A DNA stretch of 64,000 nucleotides, taken from DASUAS01 sp963819475 (GTDB lineage: Bacteria; Actinomycetota; Acidimicrobiia; IMCC26256; DASPTH01). Location of the stretch: contig CAWFWE010000010.1 in the NCBI GenBank assembly GCA_963819475.1, positions 186,001 through 250,000 on the forward strand. The letters run 5' to 3'. Made by a program: the position numbers and the translations under genes. Below, piece after piece: positions 37,544 to 48,882 of this stretch; positions within the stretch are counted from its first letter, which is position 1, and every line of letters begins with the position of its first letter. The notes beneath the pieces are model-generated. The model did not search any database. It saw only the letters and a list, made by a program, of their open reading frames with translations, and had not been told where the DNA came from.

Positions 37544-37558
37544 AGGAGCCTCGGGTCC

Positions 37559-40102
37559 TCACCGCGTGGAGCGGGACGGAAATCGTACCCTCCACCGACG
37601 CCGCTCAACACCGGAATCGTCCGGTGGCCGTGCGGCGAGCCCCCACCACACGAGACCGCCGAGACCGAGCAACCCGACGACGGTCAGCACGCGTCCGACC
37701 TGGTCGGCGGTGGAGGTGGCGAAGGTCAGCCGTACGTGGTGGCTGGTGGGCACGACGACCATGAAGTTGGGCGTGGCCCGCCACGGCCCGTCGGCGCCCT
37801 CGGCCTTCCAGTTGGGGTAGTAGGAGGTCTTCACCATCACCGGGACCCTGGTGCGGGAGACGTCGAACGACACCGACGACTCGGTGGTCCGGATGTTCGA
37901 GACCTTCGCCTCGGGGAGCGCGCGCTTCTTCACGGAGCGCGCGCTCGAGGCGTCGGCGCGGGTCCACGACGACGGACCGCCGTCGGTCAGCGGTCGGTCG
38001 AGCGCGGCCGGATCGTTGAACCACGGCACCGCGGTGCACTCCCAGGGGCTGAACTCGGCGGAGGGCGTGATGCTCCCGACCGGCTCCGGCTGCCCCTCGC
38101 ACTGCCACGACGGCGCGGCGTGCAGGTCGTCGACGACCACCGGCTGGTAGGCGAGCGCCTGCACCGTCGGCGAGTCGGCGACCCGGTAGATCGTCCACCC
38201 GTTCGGCGGCCGGTCGTCGAGGTCGGGCACGGTCGCGACCGGGCGCAGCGAGGCGTTCTTCGCCGCCGCCGCCTTCGCCTCGTCGGTGAACGCCGCGTAG
38301 TAGCGCACGCCCATCAGCTGCAGGTACCGGACGCCGAGGTCGAAGTCGGTGATCGAACGGTACGGGAGCCCCCGCACCGGGTTGGACGGCGACTGCGCGA
38401 GCGTCGCGATCATCATGAAGTGGTAGGGCGTCGTCGTCGACGCCTCGAAGTACAGCCCCTCCATGGACTGGATCCGACCGTGGGTCCAGTAGGGCAGCAG
38501 CATGAGCGCGAGCGGCGTGCCGTACGCCCCGATCGCGTCCCCGCCCTCCCACGCCATGCGACCGCTCGGCAACGAGTTCGCGGTGTCGAGGAAGGCGCGG
38601 TACTCGGGCCACGACTTGGCGGTGAAGTCGGCGGTGCTGCCGCTCTCGTAGCCGGTGTAGTTGTACTTCGCCCAGTACGGCAGGAAGTCGCGGGTCTGCT
38701 GCACGCGCACGAGGGCGACCGTCGTCGCCACCACCGCCAGCACCGCGATCGCGATCACCCGCACGGAGTTGCGCGACATGCCACCACGCGCGACCGGCGC
38801 GTTCGCGGGAAGGGCCGGCGGGACGAGGTCGGCGTGGGGCTCGGGCACCGCCCCCGGGCCGAGCGCGGGATCCGGCGGCCGGCGGTCGGACCCCTTGACC
38901 ACCCACGCCACGCCCAGGGCGGTGAGGCGCGCCAGCTCGGCCACGCCCAACGCCGCGAGCAGGAAGAGCATGAGGTACCAGAACGGGAGCAGCCGCAGGT
39001 TCCAGGCCGGCGCCTTGCCCAGAACGCCGCGCAGCCCCTCCCAGTTGTAGAAGACCAGCCCCGTCATCACCGTGAGCGCGGCGAGGTAGAGCGTGGCGCG
39101 ACGGCGGTACCAGATCCCGGCGCCGAGCGCGATCACGGCGAGCGGATACAGGAACCAGTTCTCGGACAGGAACATCCAGTCGAGGTAGTTGCCGATGGGC
39201 TCGTAGCGCATGTCGGTGGTGTTGCCGAGGTTCACCACGAGCGGCAGGAGCCAGAAGGCGGTGAGCAGGACGCCCACCACGCCGATGGCGGCGACGCGCG
39301 TGAAGTTGCGCACCGGGCGCCAGAGCAGCCAGAGGACGACCCCGGCCAGCACCGCGAAGATCGCGACCACGAGGTGGCTGGTGACCGTGAGCGCGAGCAA
39401 CAGCGCGGGCAGCCACATGGGCCCCCGACGGTCGAGCGCGCGCGCCAACGTGCCCAGGAAGAAGAGCGCCAGCGCCAACGCGAGCATGAACGAGAACTCG
39501 CCCGCGAGGGTGCTCGCCAGCGTGCCGCCCATGATGTGGAAGTCGAACGTCATGGTCGAGTCGCCGCCGTCCTTGAAGAACATGAAGGCGGTGGCGGCGA
39601 CCGCGAACAGCGGCGCCGCCGGACGCGGCACCCGGATGCCGCGGGCGAACACGTAGGCGCCGACCGGAAACGCGATCGGGCCCAGCGCGGTGACGAGCTT
39701 GAACGCGATGTTGTACGGGAGGAAGACGTCGAGGATCGCGATGAGCACGGCCGGGAACGGGAAGTAGAACTGGCCGGCCGGGAACCCGGCGTAGAAGTCG
39801 TTCGACCACCCGGCGACCCGCCAGGGCAGGAAGTGGTCGATCAGGAAGTCGGGGAACCAGACGTGCGCGCCGGTGTCGCCGCCGGTGACGGTCGTGTTGC
39901 GCAGGACCAGCTTCGGGTCCAGCTGCACGAACACGTAGATGCAGCAGGTCGCGACGATCGCCACCCCGACCCAGTACTCGAGCCGGTCGAATGGTCGGCG
40001 TCCCGTCGGTACGGGACGGCGGGGATCACCGTCGTCACCGTCGTCCGGTTCGGAGTCCTCCGGGCGCGCCGGCGCGGCGATCACGTCGGGCGCATGCACC
40101 AT
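37559..40102 (-). CDS. large polytopic membrane protein (PTPS-related/GT-C-like)
   Basis: An 847-residue protein with a short acidic N-terminus, about 11-13 membrane helices (residues 45-470 and a final pair near the C-terminus) and a large extracytoplasmic domain between them. The first loop (TTVTGGDTGAHVWFPDFLIDHFLPWRVAGWSNDFYAGFP) has the acidic pattern of GT-C glycosyltransferases. The overall layout resembles the 6-pyruvoyl-tetrahydropterin synthase-related membrane family, a name that does not imply that enzyme activity. Its place beside manB suggests a role in envelope glycans. The start is ATG 40102. Confidence 0.75.
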   Translation of the reverse strand: MVHAPDVIAAPARPEDSEPDDGDDGDPRRPVPTGRRPFDRLEYWVGVAIVATCCIYVFVQLDPKLVLRNTTVTGGDTGAHVWFPDFLIDHFLPWRVAGWSNDFYAGFPAGQFYFPFPAVLIAILDVFLPYNIAFKLVTALGPIAFPVGAYVFARGIRVPRPAAPLFAVAATAFMFFKDGGDSTMTFDFHIMGGTLASTLAGEFSFMLALALALFFLGTLARALDRRGPMWLPALLLALTVTSHLVVAIFAVLAGVVLWLLWRPVRNFTRVAAIGVVGVLLTAFWLLPLVVNLGNTTDMRYEPIGNYLDWMFLSENWFLYPLAVIALGAGIWYRRRATLYLAALTVMTGLVFYNWEGLRGVLGKAPAWNLRLLPFWYLMLFLLAALGVAELARLTALGVAWVVKGSDRRPPDPALGPGAVPEPHADLVPPALPANAPVARGGMSRNSVRVIAIAVLAVVATTVALVRVQQTRDFLPYWAKYNYTGYESGSTADFTAKSWPEYRAFLDTANSLPSGRMAWEGGDAIGAYGTPLALMLLPYWTHGRIQSMEGLYFEASTTTPYHFMMIATLAQSPSNPVRGLPYRSITDFDLGVRYLQLMGVRYYAAFTDEAKAAAAKNASLRPVATVPDLDDRPPNGWTIYRVADSPTVQALAYQPVVVDDLHAAPSWQCEGQPEPVGSITPSAEFSPWECTAVPWFNDPAALDRPLTDGGPSSWTRADASSARSVKKRALPEAKVSNIRTTESSVSFDVSRTRVPVMVKTSYYPNWKAEGADGPWRATPNFMVVVPTSHHVRLTFATSTADQVGRVLTVVGLLGLGGLVWWGLAARPPDDSGVERRRWRVRFPSRSTR

Positions 40103-40159
40103 CCGGTCAGCATGCCAGGCGGCGCCGCCGCGACACGCGCAGCGCGTGCCGCGGCTGGG

Positions 40160-40360
40160 TCAACGGGTGCGCGCGAGCTCCAGCACGTGCACGAGCGGCA
40201 CCGGGCCGTCGGCCGTCTCCCACGTCTGGGCCTCGCAGCGGCCGCAACGCCGGAACGTCACGTCGCGCTCGGCGACGCGCATCCGGATCTCGATCAATCC
40301 CGCCTTGGAACACCTTGCACAATGCACCGGAACCTCCCAGTCCTCAGCCCGGCTATGCAT
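40160..40360 (-). CDS. small zinc-ribbon-like protein
   Basis: A 66-residue protein with two CxxC knuckles, VHCARCSKAG and RRCGRCEAQTW, about 25 residues apart, the spacing of a zinc ribbon. The C-terminus (PLVHVLELAR) is helical. I do not recognise a named family. It lies 57 bases upstream of the large membrane-protein gene on the same strand. The ribosome site before ATG 40360 is weak. Confidence 0.65.
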   Translation of the reverse strand: MHSRAEDWEVPVHCARCSKAGLIEIRMRVAERDVTFRRCGRCEAQTWETADGPVPLVHVLELARTR

Positions 40361-40450
40361 CGGCAGGAGCCGCCGGAGACTTGAGCATGGGCCGGAATGG
40401 GGCGAATCGGGCCAGGCGAGGCGGGCGCGACGGCGGCCGGGTCGGGCGGG

Positions 40451-41242
40451 CTAGATGGTGAACAGGAACACCACGCTCAGCGCGTTGAAGCCCATGTGCA
40501 GGAGGACCGAGCGGGACAGGTTGCCGGTGCGGACGGCCTGGTAGCCGGAGCACACCCCCAGGAGGATGATCGCGGGCAGGGCGATGATCGTGCCCACCGA
40601 GGGATCACCCAGCGCGTGGACCAGGCCGAACGCGAGCGCGCTCACGAAGACCGCCGTCTCCGGGGTCGTCTTGCGCAGCAGGGAGCGGAGGAGCGTGCCC
40701 CGGAACAGCAGCTCCTCGGTGAGTGGTGCCAGCAGCACGATGGCCAGCGCCAGCACCGGGATCTGCCAGCCCGACGCCTTGTCGGCGGTGTTCACGACGT
40801 CCTGCTTCGCGGTGTGCCCGTAGAGCTCGTTGAGCAGGCCGATCGGGAGCAGCGCGGCCAGCTGGAGACCGATGCCGAGGAAGAAGTAGGGCAGGTCGGC
40901 GACCCACGCCGCCAGCGGCCGCCGCAGCGTCAGGCCGAAGTCGGAGCGCAAGGACCCGGTGCCCTTGCGGCGGGCGACCATCGCCAACCAGGCGATGATG
41001 GCGAAGTTCTGGGAGCAGATCAGCACCACGAGGGTGGTGGGATCGTTCGGGTGGTCGGGGTCGAGGACGAACGCCGCCGCGACCAGCGAGACCGCCAGGC
41101 CGACGACGAAGGCGACGATGGCGTCGCCGACGCCCCACCGGACCCGGGCCCCCGGCACCGCCGACGGCGGCAACGACGGGGGCGGGGGTGGCGGTGGCGA
41201 CGAGGGCGGAGGCGGGGGCGGCGGCGGGAGGGCGCTGCTCAC
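40451..41242 (-). CDS. CPBP family intramembrane glutamic endopeptidase with polyproline N-terminus
   Basis: A 263-residue protein with an unusual N-terminus: two runs of 7-8 prolines split by serines over the first 30 residues. Then about seven membrane helices follow with the CPBP motifs LTEELLFRGTLLRSLL (paired Glu), FGLVHAL and a final HMGFNALSV. The family includes Rce1-type proteases and bacterial immunity or processing proteins. The target is unknown. GTG 41242 has TAGCGT ending 9 bases upstream. It diverges from ftsH. Confidence 0.88.
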   Translation of the reverse strand: MSSALPPPPPPPPSSPPPPPPPSLPPSAVPGARVRWGVGDAIVAFVVGLAVSLVAAAFVLDPDHPNDPTTLVVLICSQNFAIIAWLAMVARRKGTGSLRSDFGLTLRRPLAAWVADLPYFFLGIGLQLAALLPIGLLNELYGHTAKQDVVNTADKASGWQIPVLALAIVLLAPLTEELLFRGTLLRSLLRKTTPETAVFVSALAFGLVHALGDPSVGTIIALPAIILLGVCSGYQAVRTGNLSRSVLLHMGFNALSVVFLFTI

Positions 41243-41469
41243 AGAGGTGCCACGCTACCGGGACCGAAGGGACCCGACGGCCGATTCCGCCGCACGCGAT
41301 GGTCGAATCCGTCCCGCGGGACCACGCTCGGGCCGTCCCACGGAATCGGGCGCGGGTCCCGGGTGTTGCACCCTGGACCCGCACCTCGTGTGGTTCCGAA
41401 CTCCCGCTCGGTCGGACGGGCGGCGGGGCCGTAGCATGGGGCGATCCACGACGAGGAGCCGGCCCGAGG

Positions 41470-43579
41470 ATGAGCCGCCGCCAGACCGATCTCGAGCCCG
41501 GGGTCGAACCCGACGCCGGCGAGCCGGAGTACGGCGCGCCCAACGGTCGTCCGCCCACTCCCCCGCCCTCGTGGCGTCCCGACACGCGTCCGCCGGCCGG
41601 CCCCCCGAACGATGGTCCCCCCGGCGAGCGCCCCACCGAGCGGCGCCCACCGTCGGGCAGTGGCAGCTCGCCGTCGTTGCGCTGGGTGCCGTGGATCGTG
41701 CTCGCGCTCATCGCCGCCGCGTTCGTGGTGAGCAGCCTCGCCGGCGGCAGCGCCTCGAAGGCCGACCTCACGTACTCGCAGTTCGTGAGCCAGGTCGACG
41801 ACAACAACGTCAAGAGCATCGACTTCAACAAGTCGACCGGCTCGATCAGCGGCAAGTTCGAGAACGCGGTCAACGGCAAGACGGAGTTCTCGAGCTCGGG
41901 CCCGAAGGACAACCTGCCCGACCCGCTGCTCGCGTCCATCAAGAAGAAGGGCATCGACTTCACCTACGTCGACGAGGGCAGCAACATCCTCGGCGACATC
42001 CTGCTCTGGGTCCTGCCGCTCATCCTGATCATCGGGTTGTTCGTCTGGATGAGCAGACGCGCGCAGGGGCAGATGGGTGCGGTGATGAACATCGGCCGCA
42101 GCCGGGCGAAGGTCTACAACACCGAGAAGCCGAAGACGACGTTCAACGACGTCGCCGGCTACGGGCCGGTGAAGCAGGAGATCGCCGAGGTCGTCGACTT
42201 CCTGAAGAACCCGGGCAAGTTCAAGGAGATCGGCGCCCGGATCCCGAAGGGGGTGCTGCTCGTGGGCCCGCCCGGTACCGGCAAGACGCTCATCGCGGCG
42301 TGCGGTCGCGGGCGAGGCCGGTGTGCCGTTCGTGTCGGTGACCGGTTCCGACTTCATGGAGATGTTCGTCGGTGTCGGCGCCGCCCGCGTGCGCGACCTG
42401 TTCCAGACCGCGCGCAAGCAGGCGCCCGCGATCATCTTCGTCGACGAGATCGACTCCATCGGCCGCAAACGCGGCGCCGGCCTCGGTGGCGGGCACGACG
42501 AGCGCGAGCAGACGCTCAACCAGATGCTGGCGGAGATGGACGGCTTCGAGGCCACCGAGGGCATCGTGATGATGGCGGCGACCAACCGGCCCGACGTGCT
42601 CGACCCCGCCCTGCTTCGTCCGGGCCGCTTCGACCGGCAGATCATGGTGCCGCTGCCCACGCAGGAGGAGCGGCGCGACATCCTCGAGGTGCACTTCAAG
42701 GACAAGAAGGTCTCGCCCGACGTCGACGTGAACATCGTGGCGCGCGGCACGCCGGGCATGGCCGGCGCCGACCTCGCCAACCTCGTGAACGAGGCGGCGC
42801 TGTTCGCAGTGCGCCGGGGCGACAACGAGATCCACGCCAACGACTTCGACGACGCCCGCGACCGCGTGCTGATGGGCCTGCGCCGGCCGTCGATCGTGAT
42901 GAACGACCTCGAGAAGGAGCACACCGCCTACCACGAGGCCGGGCACGCGGTGGCGGCGTACGTGTTCGAGCACGCCGACCCGGTGCACAAGGTCACCATC
43001 CTGCCCACCGGGATGGCGCTGGGCATGACCCAGCAGATGCCGGTCGAGGAGCGCTACTCGCACGACAAGGAGTACCTGCGCGACTCGCTGGGCGTGTTCA
43101 TGGGCGGCCGCGTGGCCGAGGAGATCATGTTCGGCACCAAGTCGACCGGCGCCCAGAACGACCTCGTGCGCGCCACCGAGATCGCCCGCCGCATGGTGCG
43201 GGAGTGGGGCATGAGCGAGCGCATCGGGCCGATGGCCTGGGGCTCCGAGGGCGCGGTCTTCCTGGGCGAGGACCTCGTGCACACCCGCGACTACTCCGAC
43301 GAGACCGCACGGGTGATCGACGAAGAGGTCGAGCGCATCCTGCGCGACGAGGAGAACCGCACCCGCGCCACGCTCACCGAGCACCGGCCCGGTCTGGTCG
43401 CGGTGGCGGAGGCGCTGCTCGAGCGGGAGACCGTCGACGGCGAAGAGGTCTCCGACCTCGTCGACATCGCGATGGGCCACAAGAGCGGCGGGCCCCGCCG
43501 GGCGCTGCGGGCCGACGGCACGGAGGAGATCGTCGAGACGACCGGCGACGGCGACTCGCTCTCCGACTACGTCGAGTAG
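41470..43579 (+). CDS. ftsH: ATP-dependent zinc metalloprotease FtsH with a one-base frame break
   Basis: About 702 residues across two frames. The N-terminus is proline-rich, followed by helix WIVLALIAAAFVVSSLAGG, a periplasmic domain and a second helix (ILLWVLPLILIIGLFVWM). The AAA domain has Walker A GPPGTGKT, then the frame is lost near 42296-42305 by one extra base; the correct sequence resumes as VPFVSVTGSDFMEMFVGVGA with Walker B IIFVDEIDSIGRKR. The zinc site is HEAGH. Total length is 3n+1. FtsH is a core quality-control protease, so the break is probably a sequence error. The start is ATG 41470. Confidence 0.95.
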
Positions 43580-43600
43580 CGGCTCGCTCGAACCCGCTCG

Positions 43601-44053
43601 CTACGACACCGCGCCGAGGCCGGGTTCCGGGGTGCTGCCCGGTTTGCGCAGCTCGGCGACCGCCGCCCAGAGGTCGGTGGCGGTGAACGCGCCGACGAAG
43701 GCGCGGCGCACCACGCCCTCGTCGTCGGCGATCACCGTCGTGGGGATCGCCGCGAGCTCGTAACGGCGATGCAGGTCGCCGCGCGACTCCGCGGCGACCT
43801 CGCACACCGCGACGTCGGACGATTCCAGCGGCTCCAGCTTCGAGCCGAGACCCTGGCACGAGTCGCAGGCCGCGGACGAGAACAGCGCGACCAACCAGGC
43901 GGCGTCGCGGCGGGGGAAGTCGGAGCGGTCGAGCTGCTTGGGCACGGGGTACACGTCGCGCGGTGGCGCGTCGGGCGGCCGGCGACGCAGGAACCACGCC
44001 AGCGCGCCGACCGCGACCAGGATCACCGCCCCGATCACCAACCGTGCCGTCAC
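43601..44053 (-). CDS. membrane-anchored thioredoxin-like protein
   Basis: A 150-residue protein with an N-terminal helix (LVIGAVILVAVGALAWFL) and a thioredoxin fold. The redox motif is CDSC in SSAACDSCQGLG, followed by AVCEVAAE and the cis-Pro segment LAAIPTTVIADDEG. The CDSC spacing is CxxC as in thioredoxins. It probably acts at or near the membrane in disulfide exchange. It starts 7 bases after the DUF5719-like gene on the same strand, so it belongs to that operon. Confidence 0.82.
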   Translation of the reverse strand: MTARLVIGAVILVAVGALAWFLRRRPPDAPPRDVYPVPKQLDRSDFPRRDAAWLVALFSSAACDSCQGLGSKLEPLESSDVAVCEVAAESRGDLHRRYELAAIPTTVIADDEGVVRRAFVGAFTATDLWAAVAELRKPGSTPEPGLGAVS

Positions 44054-44060
44054 CGCGCGC

Positions 44061-45563
44061 TCATCCTGCGTACGACGGGTCGGGGATCGCCGAGCTGAGC
44101 GACGCGCCGTCGGCCCCGAGCAGCGTGAGCCCGACCACGATGGGATGGGCGGCGGTGATCACCCACGCGCTGTCGGTACCGCTGCCGAGCGTCACCTGCT
44201 GCACCTTCGCCGTGCCCGGTCCGACCGCGAGCTCGGGCTCGCTGGTGGGCCCGACCCGCCGGTCGATCGACGCCGCCGGCAGCAGCGCCGCGGTCACCGG
44301 GTCGGGGCCGGGATCGAACACGGTGAGGAACGCGTCGGCGTCGACGTCGGGCTGCGGGACGACCCAGCGGCGCGCCGCGACCGACGAGCCCAGGGTGCTC
44401 GCCACGCCGGTCGTCGACGACGACGGCGCCCACGACGACAGGACCTCGGCGACGACCGGCGAACGGCGGCCGTCGAGCAGCTGCGTGGTCACGGTGATCG
44501 CGTAGTCGGTGCCGATCGGCACCCGAGTGGTGGGTTCCACCGCGACCACGCCGCGCGCCGGCACGGTGAGCGACTGTGGGTCCAGGGTCTCGTCGCCGAC
44601 CAGCACGACGTGCACCTGCACGCGCGCGTCGTGGTCGCCGAAGTTGGCCAGTGCGAGCGAGGCGGTGCCGCCGTTGTCGGTGGTGCCGTCGGCGAACCAC
44701 CAGGTGCCGGCGGGTGACTGCGCGCCGAGTGCCACCGCGATGCCCTCGCGGGTCGGACCCTGGTCGGGCACGGTGCCGTCGAAGATCTGGGTCTGCTCGG
44801 CCACGACCCGGCCGACCCGGGCGTGGACCTCGGCGGCGACGCGCTCCTGGCGCAGGACCGCGTTCTGCACCGGGACGGTGATGCGCGACCGCCGGGGCAC
44901 GACGACGGCCTGCAGGTCGTCGGGCTGCTGCACCCCGGTGTCGGTGAGGAAGGTGATGTCGACGATGGCGTCGTCACCGAAGGGGTTGAACACCGCGAGG
45001 TCGTGCTCGGCCCCCGGCACGGTCGTGCCGGCGGCGAAGTACCACTCGGCCCCGGCGGCGCGGGTGCACGGCTCGACCGCGAAGTCGCCGTCGTGCTGGA
45101 GCTGGTGCGACACCGCGGCCGGGCCGCCGGTGGTCTCGACGACCACCCCGGGTTCGGGGGTGGCGAGGATGTCGGCGACCTTGACGCGCGTCTCCTCGCC
45201 CGGTGCCAGACGCAGTTGCCGTTCTCCGGGCGCCCCGTCGCCGCCCGGCATGACGGTGATGGTGGCGTCGACGGTCGACGGCGCCAGGCTCGCCACGATG
45301 ACGGTCTCGTCGGCGCGGCCGTCGGGCGTCGACGTCCCCTCGGCGCAGTACCACGCGCTCGACGCGACGTCGGGTGACGGGACGCTCACCCCCGTGCGCG
45401 CCAGGGGCGACGCGGTCGCGACAGCGGCCGTCGAGTCGCTCGAGGACGCGTCCTGCTGCACTACGACCGCGGCGACGATCGCGGCCAGCACGACGAGGAG
45501 GATCGGGCCGCGGCGCACCTTGCGGGTGCGGCGGGGGGTGGGGGTCGAGGCGCGGTCGCTCAC
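44061..45563 (-). CDS. DUF5719-like secreted/membrane protein
   Basis: A 500-residue protein with a basic cytoplasmic N-terminus, one membrane helix (GPILLVVLAAIVAAVVVQ), and repeated beta-rich segments (WYCAEGTSTPDG, WYFAAGTTVPGAEHDLAVFNPF, WWFADGTTDNGGTASLALANFG). The repeated W-(Y/W)-F-A-x-G-T unit suggests three related modules. It matches the actinobacterial DUF5719 pattern, usually found next to a GT2/membrane protein as here. GTG 45563 overlaps the TGA of that gene as GTGA, so the two are coupled. The function is unknown. Confidence 0.75.
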   Translation of the reverse strand: MSDRASTPTPRRTRKVRRGPILLVVLAAIVAAVVVQQDASSSDSTAAVATASPLARTGVSVPSPDVASSAWYCAEGTSTPDGRADETVIVASLAPSTVDATITVMPGGDGAPGERQLRLAPGEETRVKVADILATPEPGVVVETTGGPAAVSHQLQHDGDFAVEPCTRAAGAEWYFAAGTTVPGAEHDLAVFNPFGDDAIVDITFLTDTGVQQPDDLQAVVVPRRSRITVPVQNAVLRQERVAAEVHARVGRVVAEQTQIFDGTVPDQGPTREGIAVALGAQSPAGTWWFADGTTDNGGTASLALANFGDHDARVQVHVVLVGDETLDPQSLTVPARGVVAVEPTTRVPIGTDYAITVTTQLLDGRRSPVVAEVLSSWAPSSSTTGVASTLGSSVAARRWVVPQPDVDADAFLTVFDPGPDPVTAALLPAASIDRRVGPTSEPELAVGPGTAKVQQVTLGSGTDSAWVITAAHPIVVGLTLLGADGASLSSAIPDPSYAG

Positions 45564-48500
45564 ACCCGCTCCCACCAGTACGCGTCGTCGTCGAGGAGGT
45601 CGTCGAGCGGCTCCGGCCGACGCTGGCGGCGCTCGCGCCGGGTGCGCACCTCGGTCGCCCGCACGACCGGGTCGCGCCGCACGCGGGTGCGACGCCAGCG
45701 CCACACCACGAGGATCCAGAGCACGAGCGCGCCGGCGAGCATCGCCCAGCGCTGCCACTGCGCGTCGTAGGTGATCGTCACCGGGCCCCGGGTGCCGAGG
45801 CGGTAGCCGTTGGCCCAGCCGAACGCCTTCTGGTGGCGCAGGGACGTGTGGCCCGACGACGCCGACCACTCGGAGTCGTAGGCCTCGCCCCACAGCACGG
45901 TGCCGGCGCGGGCGGGCGCCGACGTGATCGGTTGCGCGCCCGCCAGGTCGGCCCCGAGCGCGGCCCGGTTCGGGCGCGGCGAGTCGATCGGCACGCGACC
46001 CGGGATGGACGCACGGAGGGGGACGTACGCGAGGTTCTCGTAGAGGACGAGACCCGCACTCGAGCGCAGCTGCGCGAAGTCGAGCTGCTGACCCATGGCG
46101 GTGCGCACGGCGCGTGGGACCGACGTCGCCGCGCCGCCTCCGGGACCCTGGGTGCTCGGCACCACGACGTAGCGCACACCCATCGGTGCGAGCATGCGGC
46201 CGAGCCGGTTGGTGAGCCCGGAGGTCGCGAGGTCGAGCGCGCGGTCGACGACGTGGTCGGCGTCGTGCTCGGGGGCACGCCACTGCTCGGTGACGTCACC
46301 GGGGCCGTTGCGGGTGAGCGTGTACCCGGTGCCGTCGCGGAGCACGACCGGATCGAGCGGGAGCACCGTCGGGTCACCGACCCACAACATGCGGAAGTCG
46401 CCCTTGGTGGTGAGCGACTGCGTGAACGAGAGCGTGCTGGTCCAGTCGCTCGTCGGCGCGCCCCACCGGCCGTCGAACACATCGCCGGTGAACGCGAGCG
46501 CGGGCAGGAGGATCGCCACCGCACCGATGATCACGGCCGGTTGGCGCCACCCGAACTTGAACGAGTGGATGCCGTCGACGAACACCGACACCGCGATGCC
46601 GAGGCAGAGGGCGAGCCCGAGCGCGGCGAGGGTGAGGCCGGCCTCGGGGGGCAGCACCGACGTGTCGGGGAAGAAGCGCGCCGGGACCCACACCACCGCC
46701 CAGCCGACCAGCGCCAGCAGCCAGCCCCGCGCGGTCCAGGCCAGGCGGTCGCCGGTGGCGACGAACAGGGGCACCGCCGCCGCCACCACCAGGCCCCACA
46801 TCATCCAGCCCGCGCTGGCCGGGCCGGTGTCGAAGCGGAGGATCTGCGAGAGGTCGAGGTCGGGCCGGAACGCGAACCCGAGGGCGGCCTTGTCGACGCC
46901 GGTGCGCGCGGTACGCGAGCGGCCACGGGAACAGCAGCACCATGCCCCCGACCGCGGCGACCACGGCGATGCCGAAGCCGCGCAGCGCCATCCGGCCGGC
47001 GCCCGCGATCGGGACCGCGAGCACGAAGACGGCGGCGGCGACCACGAACAGGCCGAGGCCGGCGGGGTACCAGGCTCCCAACAACGCCGCGAGGACGGCC
47101 AAACGCAGGACCCGACCCTTGCGGGCGTCGTCGCGGCTCCCGAGGCGGACGATGCGCAGCAGCAGGAACGGCAGCAACGCGAACAGCACCAGCGGACCCA
47201 GGCGGCCCTGCGCGATCGCGTTGCGGGCCACCGGGTTGATGCCGTAGGCGAGGCCGGCGGCGAGCGCGGGCCCGCGCAGGCCGATGACGCGGCGCGCCAG
47301 CCGGTAGGCGCCGAACGCGCCGAGCGGGATCGCGAGCACGACGGTGAGGGTCTGCGCCAGCCCCACCGCGCCCAACAGCACCGCGCCCATCGCGCCGATG
47401 AGCGCGACGGCGGCGGGACCGGGCGACGCGGAACCGAGCCCCGTGTAGCGCCACGCCGACCCGAAGCTGTCGAACAGGTCGCCGACGCCCGGCCAGTGAC
47501 CGAAGGTGCCGATGGCCGGGACACCGTGGGTGACGATGCCGCGCGAGCCGATGGCGACGAGCACGAGGAACCCGAGGAACGCGATCGCGGCCGGCGTGCG
47601 CACGCCGTCGGACACGGAGTCGACCGCGCTGCGCGACGCGTCGCCGAGGGACCGGAGCCGGGTGTCGGTCTGCAGGTGCTGGGCGAGGAAGGCGCTGAGC
47701 CTCGTGGTGCTCGACACCTGCAGCTCGCGCAGGTCGGAGTCGTGCACCCGTCGGAGCCGTTGCGCGCGGCTACGTGACGGCCGCAGGTTGCGCACGTGCA
47801 GCAAGTTGGAGTACCAGCTGCCGATGGCCGCGCGGGCCCGGCGCGGGTGCCCGGTGAGCAGGTCGCCGAGCGCCTCGACGAACCCGACGACGAACCCGAA
47901 CGGCACCAGCCAGAGCAGGCGCCGCAGTGAGTACGACGTGAACAGCACGCGCACGCGCGAGCGTGCGAGCGCGAACTCGTCGGGCCGGTCGCCGTGGGCA
48001 CGCTCGCCGGCCGCCTCACGGTGCGAGGCACGCGCGTCGGGCGCCACCAGGACGCGGGCGCCCGCGAGCCGGGCGCGCCAGCAGAGGTCGAGGTCCTCGG
48101 CACCGGGGAAGGTCTCGGGGTCGAAGCCCCCGAGCTCCACGAACAGGTCGGTGCGCACCAACATCGCGGCGGTGGTGACGTAGAAGACGTCGCGCACGCC
48201 GTCGTGCTGCTCCTGGTCGAGCTCGCCGGGTTCGATGCCCGTGTACGGCGCCCCGAAGCGGTCGATGGCGCGGCCGACCTCGAGCAGGATCTCGGGGTTG
48301 TCGGCGCTCACCAGCTTGGGCCCGAGGATGCCCGCGTTGGAGCGGTAGCCCTCCTCGACCATGAGTCGGACCGCGTCGGGATCGAGCACCACGTCGTCGT
48401 GGCAGAGGAGGAGGAAGGTGGCGCCCTCGACCGCGTGCAGGGCCTCGTTGGCGGCCGCGGCGAAGCCGGCGCTCTCGTCGAGACGGCGGACGAACGCGCG

Positions 48501-48830
48501 CGGGAGCACGGTCGCGACCCGCGGCGTGGGGTCCTCGTGCGAGCCGCAGTCGACGACGAGCACGGTGAGATCGTCGTAGTCCTGGGCGCCGAGTCCGGCG
48601 AGGGTGTCCTCGAGCCAGGGTCCCGGGTTCCGGGTGACGACCACCGCCACCACCGGCGGGTACTGGGCGAGGACCTCCTCGTCGGGCTCGTCCTCGGGAG
48701 GGCCGAGGAGCTCCTCGGCGGGCTCGTCGCCCGCCCCGTCGGTGGCGGGGTCCGGGTCGTCCTCGAGGGCGGGCGGCTCGTCCTCGGCCGGCACCGGGAC
48801 CGGTGGATCCGGCGGTTGGAGCGCGCTCAT
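45560..48830 (-). CDS. very large GT2 glycosyltransferase with polytopic C-terminal half, one frame break
   Basis: About 1089 residues across two frames. The acidic N-terminus (residues 1-60) is followed by a GT2 domain (VVAVVVTRNPGPWLEDTL, LLCHDDVVLDPDAV, GAEDLDLCWRARLAG). Then come many membrane helices from about residue 400 (FLGFLVLVAIGSRG onward) and an extracytoplasmic C-terminal region, ending with a helix and basic tail. The frame changes by one extra base near 46901-46915, after FPWPLAYRA. It probably moves sugar onto a lipid-linked envelope glycan. ATG 48830 has TACGCT 10 bases upstream. It diverges from cofD. Confidence 0.85.
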
Positions 48831-48882
48831 CAGGGGCGCCAGCGTACCGTCGGCCCCTTCGCGCAGGGGGGCACGGAAACCC

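Noticed and set aside
36233..40384. Long plus-strand open frame opposite manB and the large membrane protein
   Set aside because: The translation is low-complexity R/G/H/E-rich and the minus strand holds recognised proteins, so it is a shadow.
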